Assembly (NCBI RefSeq): GCF_030646845.1
Contig: NZ_JAUSLE010000041.1
Span: 1 to 38,507, forward strand
Origin: Rhodoferax sp.
Lineage (GTDB): Bacteria; Pseudomonadota; Gammaproteobacteria; Burkholderiales; Burkholderiaceae_C
Length of the DNA stretch: 38,507 nucleotides
Direction of reading: 5' to 3'
Shown: positions 24,053 through 32,187 of the stretch, piece by piece
Layout: every line of letters begins with the position of its first letter
Numbering within the stretch: position 1 is the stretch's first letter
The notes under the pieces: generated by a model
Told to the model about the DNA's origin: nothing
Database searches by the model: none
The model's input: only the letters and a program-made list of their open reading frames with translations
Program-made: the position numbers and the translations under genes

Positions 24053-24697
24053 TCAATAACGTTTTTCGAGAACCATCTGGTCGTTGTTTCGCGTCATCTG
24101 AAAGCGCGCCAGGTAGCTGTTGCCCAGCAGCACATAGGGCATGGAGCCCGATGAGACCAGCGCTTCCACGTCGTACACCGTCACATCGCCGATGCGCACC
24201 GACGCCAGCCGGGTGCGCCAGGCGGGGATGACGCCATTGGCGGTGCTGACCTGCCCTTGTTGTCCTGTTTTGTAGTTCAGCCCGACGCGTTCGGCATCGG
24301 CGATGCTCAGGGACACCATGGTGGCGCCGGTGTCCACCACCAATTGCACGGCCCGGCCGTTGATCTGTCCCGGCGTGAAGAAGTGGCCGCCGCTGCCGGC
24401 GCTCAAGACCACGCGGGTGCCGCCAGGCCCACCGCCGAAGCCGTTGCCCACGCTGGCAGGTGCCTCACCCACGCGCAGGGTGTGCCGTTTGCCGGCAATT
24501 TCCACCACTGCCTGGTCGCCCTGGGTGGAGACGATCTTGACACCCCGGTAGGACTCGCCCACGGCAACACTTTTTGGCGCACTGCCATCCACGATCACCA
24601 GGGCCTTGCCGCCCAGCATGCCGGACAAGCCGACCGTCTGAGCCCAAGTCATGGGGCCCAGGGTCAGCAGCGTGACGAACAGCGCGGCGGCTTTCAT
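24053..24697 (-). CDS. Secreted retropepsin-like aspartic protease
   Basis: A 214-aa protein with signal peptide [20 protein letters not shown], a small N-terminal beta-type domain, and a single retropepsin-like domain with the active-site motif LVVDTGATMVSLS and the later SMPYVLLGNSYLARF. This agrees with the bacterial clan AA family (TIGR02281). Such proteins work as dimers, since each chain gives one Asp, in the periplasm. Its ATG overlaps the yajQ TGA by one base (TGATG), so translation is probably coupled. No substrate is known. Confidence 0.9.
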   Translation of the reverse strand: MKAAALFVTLLTLGPMTWAQTVGLSGMLGGKALVIVDGSAPKSVAVGESYRGVKIVSTQGDQAVVEIAGKRHTLRVGEAPASVGNGFGGGPGGTRVVLSAGSGGHFFTPGQINGRAVQLVVDTGATMVSLSIADAERVGLNYKTGQQGQVSTANGVIPAWRTRLASVRIGDVTVYDVEALVSSGSMPYVLLGNSYLARFQMTRNNDQMVLEKRY

Positions 24698-25182
24698 CAG
24701 TCGCGAAAGTTGTCGAAAGTCAGTGGAATGTCGGTCATTTCCTTCTTGATCAGGGCCATGGCTGCCTGCAGATCATCGCGCTTGGCCCCGGTGACGCGTA
24801 CTTTTTCTTCCTGAATGGCGGCTTGCACCTTCAGTTTGCTGTCCTTGATGTGGCGCTGGATCTTCTTTGCCACTTCAGTCTCGATGCCACTGCGCACCTT
24901 GATAACGCGCTTGACTTTGTCGCCGCCCATTTTCTGCACGTCGCCCATGTCCAGAAAGCGCACGTCCACGTTGCGCTTGGTGAGCTTGTTGCGCAGGATG
25001 TCTTCGATCTGGGTCAGCTGGAACTCGGCGTCGCCAATGACGGTGATTTCCTTGTCCTTGAGTTCAATGGAGGCTGGCGTGCCTTTGAAATCAAAGCGCG
25101 TGGTGATTTCCTTGACGGTGTTTTCCACCGCGTGTTTTACATCCACCATGTTGGCGTCGCAAACGGTATCAAAAGAGGGCAT
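24697..25182 (-). CDS. yajQ: YajQ family nucleotide/c-di-GMP-binding protein
   Basis: A 161-aa protein of the YajQ family. The N terminus [20 protein letters not shown] and the segments [28 protein letters not shown] and [20 protein letters not shown] are characteristic, as is the C-terminal PLTFDNFRD. The Xanthomonas homologue binds c-di-GMP and acts with a transcription factor. Here it heads an operon with a retropepsin-like and a degenerate HD-domain protein, which suggests a signalling link. It is divergent from murB with about 50 bp between them. Confidence 0.96.
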   Translation of the reverse strand: MPSFDTVCDANMVDVKHAVENTVKEITTRFDFKGTPASIELKDKEITVIGDAEFQLTQIEDILRNKLTKRNVDVRFLDMGDVQKMGGDKVKRVIKVRSGIETEVAKKIQRHIKDSKLKVQAAIQEEKVRVTGAKRDDLQAAMALIKKEMTDIPLTFDNFRD

Positions 25183-25235
25183 GGCTAAATTCCGGCAAAT
25201 TCACGAGTGTGAGGGCTAATGAGACAATTACGGCA

Positions 25236-26279
25236 ATGTTAGTCGAGAAAAACGTCCCACTCCAGTCCTGCAACACCTTCCATATCGTGGCCAGGGCGCA
25301 TTCCCTGGTTCGGGTTGCCAGTGAAGCCGATGTGCAAACCGTCGTTGCCAGTTCCGAATGGGGGCCGAGCCCCAAGTTTGTTCTGGGTGGCGGCAGCAAT
25401 ATTGTGCTCACCGGCGATGTCAAACCACTGGTCTTGAAGGTCGAGATCAAGGGCAAGCGTCTGGTGCAGGAAACCGCCAAAGCCTTTGTGGTGGAAGCCG
25501 GGGCCGGGGAAGACTGGCACGACTTCGTCACCTGGACGCTGCAGCAGGGCTACCCGGGGCTGGAAAACCTGGCACTCATCCCCGGCACGGTGGGCGCGGC
25601 GCCGGTGCAAAACATCGGTGCCTATGGCGTTGAATTGCAGGACCGCTTTGAGTCGCTTGACGCGATCGACCTGCAGACGGGCCGGATTTTTACCCTGAAC
25701 GCGGCCCAATGCGGGTTTGGCTATCGGGACTCGGTCTTCAAGCACGCGCCGCAGGCCCAAACGGCCGGGCTGGGGCTGGCGGGCAGGGCGCTCATCACCC
25801 ATGTGCGCTTCTCGCTGCCCAAACCATGGAAGGCGGTGCTGGGCTATGCCGATCTTGAGAAGAAGATCGCCGAGGCAAATATTGCGCAGCCTTCGGCCTT
25901 GCAGATTTACCAGTGGATTTGCGACATCCGCCGCGCCAAATTGCCCGATCCCGACGTGATCGGCAACGTCGGCAGTTTCTTCAAAAACCCCACCGTCACG
26001 CCGGAGCAGCGCGACGACATCATTGCGCGCGATCCGAAGATCGTGCACTACCACCTGGCCGATGGTTCGGTCAAGCTGGCTGCCGGCTGGCTGATTGACG
26101 CCTGTGGCTGGAAGGGCAAGTCGGTCGGCAATGCCGGCGTCTATGAGAAACAGGCACTGGTGCTGGTCAATCGGGGGGGAGCCACCGGTGGCGAGGTGAT
26201 GACGCTGGCCCGGGCGATTCAAACCAGCGTTTACGAGCGTTTTGGCATCCGGCTGGAGCCGGAGCCGACGGTGGTTTGA
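25236..26279 (+). CDS. murB: UDP-N-acetylenolpyruvoylglucosamine reductase MurB
   Basis: FAD enzyme that reduces enolpyruvyl-UDP-GlcNAc to UDP-MurNAc in peptidoglycan synthesis. About 347 aa, type I. FAD-binding motifs are LGGGSNIVL and LIPGTVGAAPVQNIGAYG; the active site shows YRDS (R164), the proton-donor serine S247 in GNVGSFFKNP, and a C-terminal Glu in RLEPEPTVV. The ATG at 25236 gives the usual start near CNTFHIVA; an earlier start at 25209 is less likely. The next gene follows closely. Confidence 0.97.
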   Translation: MLVEKNVPLQSCNTFHIVARAHSLVRVASEADVQTVVASSEWGPSPKFVLGGGSNIVLTGDVKPLVLKVEIKGKRLVQETAKAFVVEAGAGEDWHDFVTWTLQQGYPGLENLALIPGTVGAAPVQNIGAYGVELQDRFESLDAIDLQTGRIFTLNAAQCGFGYRDSVFKHAPQAQTAGLGLAGRALITHVRFSLPKPWKAVLGYADLEKKIAEANIAQPSALQIYQWICDIRRAKLPDPDVIGNVGSFFKNPTVTPEQRDDIIARDPKIVHYHLADGSVKLAAGWLIDACGWKGKSVGNAGVYEKQALVLVNRGGATGGEVMTLARAIQTSVYERFGIRLEPEPTVV

Positions 26280-26290
26280 CCTCGCGCGTC

Positions 26291-27097
26291 ATGCTCAGCG
26301 CCAGAAAGCTGGTCATCCGCCATGCGGGCGTCGTACCCGCCGTCTTCGCGGCGGCCTGGCTGCTGGTCATTGTGGGCGCAGTGCTGGGTTGGTGGCGGCC
26401 TGGCCCGGTTTGGGGGGCGCTGGCCATGGCATCCGTGCTGGCGGTGGTGCTGGGGATGGTGTGGTCGCGCTGGCAGCATGAAAAGGTGGTGCGCGAGGGC
26501 GCGTTGCCACAGTTTCTCAAGCGCAGGTTGCGTGAAACGTATCCCCATCTGAGCGGTAAAGACCTGGATCTGGTCGAACGCGGTCTGCGCCAGTTTTTTC
26601 TCGCCTGTCTGCGCAGCAAAAAACAGTATGTGGCCATGCCTTCGCGTGTGGTGGATGCCATGTGGCATGAGTTCATCCTGCATACCAGGGCCTACCAGGA
26701 CTGGTGCCAGCTGGCGCTGGGCTGGTTTTTGCACCATACACCGGCGCTGGCGCTGGGCACGCAGGCCAAGAATAACGATGGTCTGCGCCGCGCCTGGTAC
26801 TGGGCCTGCCGCGATGAGGCCATCGACCCGCATGCGCCGACCCGCCTGCCGCTGCTGTTTGCGCTGGACGCCAAGCTCGATATTGAAAACGGCTTTCGCT
26901 ACACCCCCGATTGCCGGGATATCCAGCGCAAGAGCGACGCCGGCCACAACAGTTCGGGCGGCACATACTGCGGCACAAGTTTTTCGGATGGCTCGTTCAG
27001 CGGTGACTCGGACAGCTTTGGCGGCGTTGAGTCGTCAGACAGCAGCGATGGGGGTGACAGCGGTGGGGACGGTGGCTGCGGGGGCGGCGGAGATTGA
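26291..27097 (+). CDS. Membrane protein with WHEF domain and Gly/Ser/Asp-rich tail
   Basis: About 268 aa. Two N-terminal membrane helices (about residues 14-35 and 41-58) precede a helical domain with MWHEFILHTRAYQDWCQ and FLHHTPA, a pattern shared with glycine-rich-domain-containing bacterial proteins. The C-terminal 45 residues are low-complexity Gly/Ser/Asp ending GGDGGCGGGGD, like the tails of some TPM-domain (YgcG) proteins. The ATG at 26291 starts 11 nt after murB; a TTG at 26276 overlapping the murB stop is an alternative. Function unknown. A strong terminator follows directly. Confidence 0.72.
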   Translation: MLSARKLVIRHAGVVPAVFAAAWLLVIVGAVLGWWRPGPVWGALAMASVLAVVLGMVWSRWQHEKVVREGALPQFLKRRLRETYPHLSGKDLDLVERGLRQFFLACLRSKKQYVAMPSRVVDAMWHEFILHTRAYQDWCQLALGWFLHHTPALALGTQAKNNDGLRRAWYWACRDEAIDPHAPTRLPLLFALDAKLDIENGFRYTPDCRDIQRKSDAGHNSSGGTYCGTSFSDGSFSGDSDSFGGVESSDSSDGGDSGGDGGCGGGGD

Positions 27098-27128
27098 AAA
27101 AAAAGCCACCCGAAGGTGGCTCTTTTAC
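27097..27128. terminator. Bidirectional intrinsic terminator
   Basis: The AGCCACC/GGTGGCT stem (27104-27121) has a 4-nt loop, CGAA on plus and UUCG on minus. On the minus strand it is followed by a run of eight T, a strong terminator for ppnP and the TRAP operon. On the plus strand CTTTTA follows, giving a weaker one for the murB-side genes. Confidence 0.9.
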
Positions 27129-27153
27129 TGGCGAAGACCCGCGGTGCGCCTGA

Positions 27154-27471
27154 TCAGCCGAAATGGCAGATGTAGTGGTAGGCCTCGGTCACCCGAATCT
27201 CGAAGGACGAGTTGCCGGGAACGCTGAATTTGTCACCGGGGACGGACTTCACCCAGGCATCGGTGCCCGCCAGCTTGTATTCGCAGCTGCCGGCCACGCA
27301 TTCCATGATTTCCGGCGCGCCGGTGTTGAAGGTCAAAGTGGCTGGCAACACCACGCCGACTGATTTCTTGGTGCCATCCGCGAAGGTGATGCCGTGGCTC
27401 ACGCATTTGCCGTCAAAGTAGACGCTGGCCTGGGTGTTGACGGTGACGTTGGCGATGCTGGAGGTGCTCAT
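27154..27471 (-). CDS. ppnP: Pyrimidine/purine nucleoside phosphorylase PpnP
   Basis: A 105-aa cupin-fold enzyme (DUF1255, E. coli YaiE/PpnP) that phosphorolyses nucleosides to base and ribose-1-phosphate. It shows FDGKCVSHGITFADGTKKSV, PEIMECVAGSCEYKL and the ending AYHYICHFG. AAGGA precedes the ATG at 27471; the longer frame to 27570 overlaps the dctP end and is not needed. It lies 50 bp after dctP, same strand, just before the terminator, so it may end the TRAP operon transcript. Confidence 0.93.
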   Translation of the reverse strand: MSTSSIANVTVNTQASVYFDGKCVSHGITFADGTKKSVGVVLPATLTFNTGAPEIMECVAGSCEYKLAGTDAWVKSVPGDKFSVPGNSSFEIRVTEAYHYICHFG

Positions 27472-27521
27472 GGTGTCCTTGAGGTTTGAAAAGAGCCGCC
27501 ATGTTAGCGGCTCTGCCAGCC

Positions 27522-28541
27522 CTACTTCTTCGCGCGCAGCCGGGCGAGTTCGGCCTGGGTGTCCTGCCACAGGTCCATGCCGACGTTTGAGGCAATGCCG
27601 GCGTTGATTCGGGTCAGCTTGTCGCGCATACGGGCCGTCTCCGCGGCAGACAGCACGTTGACCTGCATGCCCTTGGCCTTGAGGTCTTCCAGCGCTTTGG
27701 TGGCCTCGGCACGGGTGTCCTTGCGTTCAAAGTCGCGGCTCGTTTTGGCGGCGGACATCAGAACGGCTTTCTCGTCCTTGCTCAGGCCGTCCCACCATTT
27801 TTTGCTTGCCAGCACAATCCACGGGCTGTAGACGTGGTTGGTGACGGTCAGGTATTTCTGGATTTCGTAAAACTTGCTGGACAGAATGGTGTTGTAGGGG
27901 TTCTCCTGACCATCGACAGCTTTGGTTTCCAGCGCGCTGAACAGTTCGGAAAACGGCAGCGGCACGGCGTTGGCGCCCAGGGTCTTGAAGCTGTCCAGAT
28001 ACACGTTGTTCTGCATCACGCGCAGTTTGATGCCATCCATGTCTTCAAGTTTGACCACGGCGCGCTTGCTGTTGGTGAGGTTGCGAAAGCCGTTTTCCCA
28101 ATACACCAGACCCACCAGGCCTTTTTCTTCCAGCTTGTTGCGCACGCGGTCACCCACCGGGCCGTCCAGAATGGCGTCGGCCTCTTGTGCGTTGTTGATC
28201 AGAAAGGGCGTGTCCCACAGTGCCATTTCCTTGGTGATGCCCACCAGCGTGGCGGTCGAGCCCACCATCATTTCCTGCGCGCCGCCGATCAGGGCCTGTT
28301 GCATCTGCACGTCCGATCCGAGCGCGGCGGCGCCAATGGCGCGCAGCTTCATCTTGCCGCCAGAGAGTTTTTCGATTTCTGCGGCCAGCACCTTGGTGGC
28401 GCGGCCCTGATTGGATTGCTCGTTCAGGCCGTAGCCAAAACGGATCAGGCGTGGCTTGATGTCTTGCGCGCTGGCCAGGCCACTGGCCAGCAGGCTGGCG
28501 CCCACTGCGCAGGCGATGAGGGTTCGGCGAATCAGGATCAT
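27522..28541 (-). CDS. TRAP transporter substrate-binding protein, DctP family
   Basis: A 339-aa periplasmic solute-binding protein: signal peptide ending GLASAQ, then the DctP fold. Typical features are GSDVQMQQALIGGAQEMM, RNLTNSKRAV, the ligand-contacting DMDGIKLRVMQNNVY (the Arg that clamps the carboxylate), and VDGQENPYNTI. It works with the membrane subunits upstream to take up an organic acid by an ion gradient. Neighbouring gntK and the gluconate-type regulator suggest a sugar acid such as gluconate. GGAGA lies about 6 nt before the ATG. Confidence 0.93.
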   Translation of the reverse strand: MILIRRTLIACAVGASLLASGLASAQDIKPRLIRFGYGLNEQSNQGRATKVLAAEIEKLSGGKMKLRAIGAAALGSDVQMQQALIGGAQEMMVGSTATLVGITKEMALWDTPFLINNAQEADAILDGPVGDRVRNKLEEKGLVGLVYWENGFRNLTNSKRAVVKLEDMDGIKLRVMQNNVYLDSFKTLGANAVPLPFSELFSALETKAVDGQENPYNTILSSKFYEIQKYLTVTNHVYSPWIVLASKKWWDGLSKDEKAVLMSAAKTSRDFERKDTRAEATKALEDLKAKGMQVNVLSAAETARMRDKLTRINAGIASNVGMDLWQDTQAELARLRAKK

Positions 28542-28600
28542 GAGAGTCTCCAGAGTAATAAAGAATAAAGGAACGACGGGGAAAAAAGGCGGGTCCGGTT

Positions 28601-29890
28601 TCAGCGCATCCAGGCGACAGGGGCGATGACCAGCTGGGGAAAGATCACCAGTAGCGCCAGAATCAGCGCGTAGGTCAGCAAGAAGGGGTTGACGCCCTTG
28701 ATGACTTCGTCCAGCCGCATGCGCCCGACACCGGCCACCACATTGAGCACGGTGCCCACCGGCGGGGTGATCAGCCCGACGGCGCCATTGAGCACAAACA
28801 TCAAGCCAAAGTAGACCGGGTCAATGCCCGCCGCGACGGCAATCGGCAGCATGACCGGGGCAAAGATCAGGATGGTGGGGGTGAGGTCCAGCGCCGTGCC
28901 CACCAGCACCAGCATGACCATCATCACCGCCATCAGCAGCGTCGGGTGCTCCATCAGCGGGCCCAGCCAGCCGGTCAGCGTGGCTGGCAGATCGGCCAGT
29001 GTGATCATGTAGCTGGCCACCTGGGCGCCGGCGCACAGGAACATCACCACCGCGGTGGTCTTGGCCGCCCGCACCAGCACGCCGTGCAGGTCAGCCAGCT
29101 TCATTTCACGGTGGATGAAAAACGCGATGACCAGGGCGTAAAAAGCGGCCACCACGGCGGCTTCAGTCGGCGTGAACACGCCGGTTTTCATGCCGCCAAT
29201 GATGATCAGCGGCATCAGCAGTGCCCAGAAGGCTTTACCGGTTTCACGCACCCGCGCCCTCAGCGGCAACGGTATGCCCTCGGGCAGGTCGAGCTTGCGC
29301 AGTTGCAGCTTCCAGGCGACGACCAGACCGGCGCCCATCATCAGGCCCGGCACGATGCCCGACAGAAACAGGGCGGAGATCGAGGTGTTGGTGGTGACGC
29401 CGTAAATCACAAACGGCATGGAGGGCGGAATGATGGGCGCGATGATGCCGCCCGAGGCAATCAGCCCGGCCGAGGTCGACATCGGGTAGCCGTGCGCCCG
29501 CATCATGGGCAGCAGGATGGTGGCCAGCGCGGCCGTATCGGCCAGCGCCGAGCCGCTCATGCTGGCCATCAAAATGGCAGCGCCAATGGTGACAAAACCC
29601 AGCCCGCCCCGGATATGACCAACCCAGGCCTGCGCCATGGTGATGATGCGCCGGCTGATGCCGCCCGAGTTCATCAGCTCGCCCGCCAGAATGAAGAAGG
29701 GGACCGCGAGCAGGGGGAAACTGTCCACGCCAGCCACCAGGTTTTGCGCCAGCAACTGGGTGTCCCAAAAGCCCAGCACCCAGGCCATGGAGGCGCCGGT
29801 GAGCACCAGGGCGAATGCCATCGGCATGCCGATGCCCATGAAGGCCATCATGCCGACTACGAAAATAATAGCAACCAAGCCTTGATTCAT
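28601..29890 (-). CDS. TRAP transporter large permease, DctM family
   Basis: A 429-aa inner-membrane protein with about 12 hydrophobic segments, the ion-coupled translocation subunit. Family motifs include GVDSFPLLAVPFFILAGELM, MASMSGSALADTAALATILL and GLITPPVGTVLNVVAGVG. It starts 27 nt after dctQ; no clear ribosome site is seen, so coupling with dctQ may matter. The start region (VAIIFVV) has a slight resemblance to the dispersed repeat but this is weak. Confidence 0.95.
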   Translation of the reverse strand: MNQGLVAIIFVVGMMAFMGIGMPMAFALVLTGASMAWVLGFWDTQLLAQNLVAGVDSFPLLAVPFFILAGELMNSGGISRRIITMAQAWVGHIRGGLGFVTIGAAILMASMSGSALADTAALATILLPMMRAHGYPMSTSAGLIASGGIIAPIIPPSMPFVIYGVTTNTSISALFLSGIVPGLMMGAGLVVAWKLQLRKLDLPEGIPLPLRARVRETGKAFWALLMPLIIIGGMKTGVFTPTEAAVVAAFYALVIAFFIHREMKLADLHGVLVRAAKTTAVVMFLCAGAQVASYMITLADLPATLTGWLGPLMEHPTLLMAVMMVMLVLVGTALDLTPTILIFAPVMLPIAVAAGIDPVYFGLMFVLNGAVGLITPPVGTVLNVVAGVGRMRLDEVIKGVNPFLLTYALILALLVIFPQLVIAPVAWMR

Positions 29891-29917
29891 AAGGGCTACC
29901 AGTTCTTTTTTTATAAA

Positions 29918-30412
29918 TCACTCAACTTCGGCCGCGTGGCCGAAATCGATGGGGCGAGCGCGCAACAGCTTCCAAAGCGCCATCACACCAATGGCCAGAC
30001 TGCACAGAAAGGCGGGCAGCGGCAGCAGGGCCTGCGGGTAGCCGAGCACCACGCTCACACTGTCCATGCCGACCAGCACCTGCTGCCAGGCGCCCCAGCC
30101 CAACAAGGCGCAGCTGAGGACCACCAAGGCGTGGATCAGGCCGGTTGTGAGCTTGAGTGCGGCTTCGCGGCCGGGTTTGAGCAGCGGGTGCAGCAGGCTG
30201 GTGAAGGCCATGTGTTCGCCCTGCGGATAGGCGGCCGTGGCGCCGATGAACACCATCCAGACAAACAGCAGGCGCGACAGTTCCTCGCTGGCAGCCACGC
30301 CGCTGCCAAACCCATAGCGCATGACGACATTGACAAAGACCGAGGTGGCCATGACCGCCAGACAGGCGGCCATCAGGGTGTTCAGGAACCTGATGACGGG
30401 GGTGTTGCTCAT
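29918..30412 (-). CDS. TRAP transporter small permease, DctQ family
   Basis: A 164-aa membrane protein with four hydrophobic segments and the DctQ motif NVVMRYGFGSGVAASEELSR, LLFVWMVFIGA and GEHMAF. It pairs with DctM in the inner membrane. Its ATG overlaps the gntK TGA in ATGA (30409-30412), so kinase and transporter are translationally coupled, tying the transporter to gluconate-type substrates. Confidence 0.94.
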   Translation of the reverse strand: MSNTPVIRFLNTLMAACLAVMATSVFVNVVMRYGFGSGVAASEELSRLLFVWMVFIGATAAYPQGEHMAFTSLLHPLLKPGREAALKLTTGLIHALVVLSCALLGWGAWQQVLVGMDSVSVVLGYPQALLPLPAFLCSLAIGVMALWKLLRARPIDFGHAAEVE

Positions 30413-30921
30413 ATCGGGGCCTCTTTCAGATCGTTCTGCAACCAGCGGGCGACGGTTTCGCTCAGGACCGCCAGCGGCTGGGTGGCATCCACCCGCAGCA
30501 CGCCGGGCTCGCCTACGGGGGACTCCAGCGTGGCGAACTGGCTGGTGACCAGACTCGGGGGGAACAGGTGTTGGGCCGCGCGTGCCGACACCCGCTGGTG
30601 CGCCGTCTGCGGATCAATCTCCAGAAACACAAAGCGCAAGCCGGGCGCATGCGCCCGCAAGCGGTCGCGGTAGCTGGCCTTGAGCGCCGAACAGGTCAGT
30701 ACGGCGCCCGATTGGTGTTGTTCCAGGGCCTGACCCAACGCGTTGAGCCAGTCACTGCGGTCGGCGTCGGTCAAAGGCACACCCTGGCGCATTTTGTCGA
30801 GATTGCGTTCCGGGTGGAATTCATCGCCCTCGATCAGCGGCAGCCCCACGGCCTGGGCCACCGCCTGGCCGGCGCTGGATTTGCCGCAACCGGCGACGCC
30901 CATCATGACAACTGATTTCAT
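30409..30921 (-). CDS. gntK: Gluconokinase
   Basis: A 170-aa P-loop kinase that phosphorylates gluconate to 6-phosphogluconate. Features are the Walker A MGVAGCGKSS, EGDEFHPERNLDKMRQGVPL, then LTDADRSDWL and LTCSALKASYRDRLR, all typical of GntK. It heads the minus-strand operon gntK-dctQ-dctM-dctP-ppnP. The first operator palindrome ends 7 bp before its ATG and replaces any Shine-Dalgarno sequence, so initiation may depend on unusual signals or the regulator may block the start region. Confidence 0.95.
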   Translation of the reverse strand: MKSVVMMGVAGCGKSSAGQAVAQAVGLPLIEGDEFHPERNLDKMRQGVPLTDADRSDWLNALGQALEQHQSGAVLTCSALKASYRDRLRAHAPGLRFVFLEIDPQTAHQRVSARAAQHLFPPSLVTSQFATLESPVGEPGVLRVDATQPLAVLSETVARWLQNDLKEAPI

Positions 30922-30927
30922 AGTTTG

Positions 30928-30939
30928 GATAGCGCTATC
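30928..30939. promoter_or_regulatory. LacI-type operator O1 next to gntK start
   Basis: GATAGCGCTATC, a perfect 12-bp palindrome with central GCGC of LacI-family style, lies 7 bp upstream of the gntK ATG. An identical core occurs at 31039-31050, with centres 111 bp apart. The adjacent regulator is the likely binder, and looping between the sites is possible. Confidence 0.75.
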
Positions 30940-30950
30940 TCAATGGTTTT

Positions 30951-30979
30951 AAAAAAACGGAATGGAGTGAGCCATTCCG
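30951..30979 (-). terminator. Terminator-like hairpin facing gntK
   Basis: On the minus strand CGGAATGG, loop CTCACT, CCATTCCG and then seven T form a textbook intrinsic terminator, located about 30 bp before the gntK ATG. There is no gene upstream on that strand for it to end, so it may attenuate the gntK operon leader or block antisense reading from the divergent side. Confidence 0.65.
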
Positions 30980-31028
30980 GGAGTCATGTCGCATCAGGTC
31001 AAAAAATTAAGGGGTGGAACGCGTTCAA

Positions 31029-31057
31029 TTGACTTTAAGATAGCGCTATCTTAGTGA
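31029..31057 (+). promoter_or_regulatory. Regulator promoter with operator O2
   Basis: TTGACT (31029-31034) and TAGTGA (31052-31057) spaced by 17 bp form a possible promoter for the regulator gene. Between them lies the 18-bp perfect palindrome TAAGATAGCGCTATCTTA (31036-31053), so binding there would block RNA polymerase and give autorepression. Confidence 0.6.
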
Positions 31058-31094
31058 GATGTTTTGATTTTAGAACTAGGGTAAACCCGTAATC

Positions 31095-32120
31095 ATGAGT
31101 ACTTCCCCCCGCAAAAGCCGGTCCTCCGGTCGTGTCACCCTGGACGACGTTGCGCTGTCCGCTGGCGTCAGCCGCATTACCGCCTCACGCGCCTTGCGCG
31201 GCGAGCGCAGCGTGGGCGCGGATCTGGTGACCCGCGTGACACTGGCCGCCAACGCGCTGGGTTATGTGCCAGACCCGGCCGCGCGGGCACTGGCCAGCGC
31301 GCGCAGCCACACCGTCGTCGTGCTGGTCCCCCTGCTGTCGAACAACCTGTTTGTCGATTTGCTGGAAGCCGTGCATCGGGTGCTGCATCCCCTGGGCTAC
31401 CAGATACTGATTGGCGTGACGCATTACCAGCCGCACGAAGAAGAGGAACTGTTGGCAAGCTATCTGGCGCACCGGCCCGCCGGCTTGCTGGTGACTGGCT
31501 TTGATCGAACGCCGCGCTGCCAGGCCCTGATTGTCCAAAGTGGCGTACCGTGCGTGCACCTGATGGAAACCTCGCGCGATCCTTCGGTGCATTGTGTGGG
31601 CTTCTCACAGGCGGACGCGGGTCGCGCCATGACCCAGCATTTGCTGGGCACAGGACGGCGTCGCATCGCGTTTGCTGCGGCTCAGCTGGACCCGCGCGTG
31701 ATGCAGCGTCTGGAGGGTTATCGCCGGTCTTTGAAAGAATCCGGTTGTCACGATGCCGCGCTCGAGTGGCTGAGCCCTGAGCCCTCGTCCATGGCACTTG
31801 GTGCGCAGTTGCTGGAGAGCGGCATGGCAGCCCATCCCGATGTGGACGCGATCTTCTTCTGCAATGACGATCTGGCGCAGGGCGGCTTGCTGGCGGCCTT
31901 GCGGCTTGGCATCCAGGTGCCGCAACGGCTGGCCATTGCGGGTTTCAATGATCTGGCGGGAAGCGACCAGATGTGGCCGCCGCTGACCACCGTCCGAACA
32001 CCCCGTGTTGAGATTGGCGAGAGTGCCGCGGCCATGCTGCTGCAACTCATGCGGGGTGAATCGGTGGAGCCGTCCAGCGTGGACGTCGGCTGGCAGCTGG
32101 TCCTGCGTCAAAGCACTTGA
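31095..32120 (+). CDS. gntR: LacI-family transcriptional regulator, GntR-like
   Basis: A 341-aa regulator. The N-terminal LacI helix-turn-helix is VTLDDVALSAGVSRITASRA followed by the hinge region DPAARALASARS. The rest is a periplasmic-binding-protein-like sensor domain (VVVLVPLLSNNLFVDLLEAV and IFFCNDDLAQGGLLAALRLG) as in gluconate regulators. It is divergent from gntK, with two identical palindromes between. It most likely represses the gntK-TRAP operon and itself until a sugar acid or its phosphate binds. The specific inducer is inferred from gntK. Confidence 0.92.
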   Translation: MSTSPRKSRSSGRVTLDDVALSAGVSRITASRALRGERSVGADLVTRVTLAANALGYVPDPAARALASARSHTVVVLVPLLSNNLFVDLLEAVHRVLHPLGYQILIGVTHYQPHEEEELLASYLAHRPAGLLVTGFDRTPRCQALIVQSGVPCVHLMETSRDPSVHCVGFSQADAGRAMTQHLLGTGRRRIAFAAAQLDPRVMQRLEGYRRSLKESGCHDAALEWLSPEPSSMALGAQLLESGMAAHPDVDAIFFCNDDLAQGGLLAALRLGIQVPQRLAIAGFNDLAGSDQMWPPLTTVRTPRVEIGESAAAMLLQLMRGESVEPSSVDVGWQLVLRQST

Positions 32121-32187
32121 CTTGCGGTTTTGGGGTCCATTGACCCCGCGCAACAAGCAGGCTTGTGCAAAGCGCTAGATTAGGTCC

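Noticed and set aside
29855..29890. Copy of the dispersed repeat at the start of dctM
   Set aside because: Only about 18 bases resemble the repeat and they encode a usual hydrophobic start; too weak to call.
28946..30673. Long 575-codon open frame on the plus strand opposite dctM/dctQ/gntK
   Set aside because: It is antisense to three clear genes; its product is low-complexity (Gln/His/Gly-rich) as expected from GC-rich shadow frames and matches no family.
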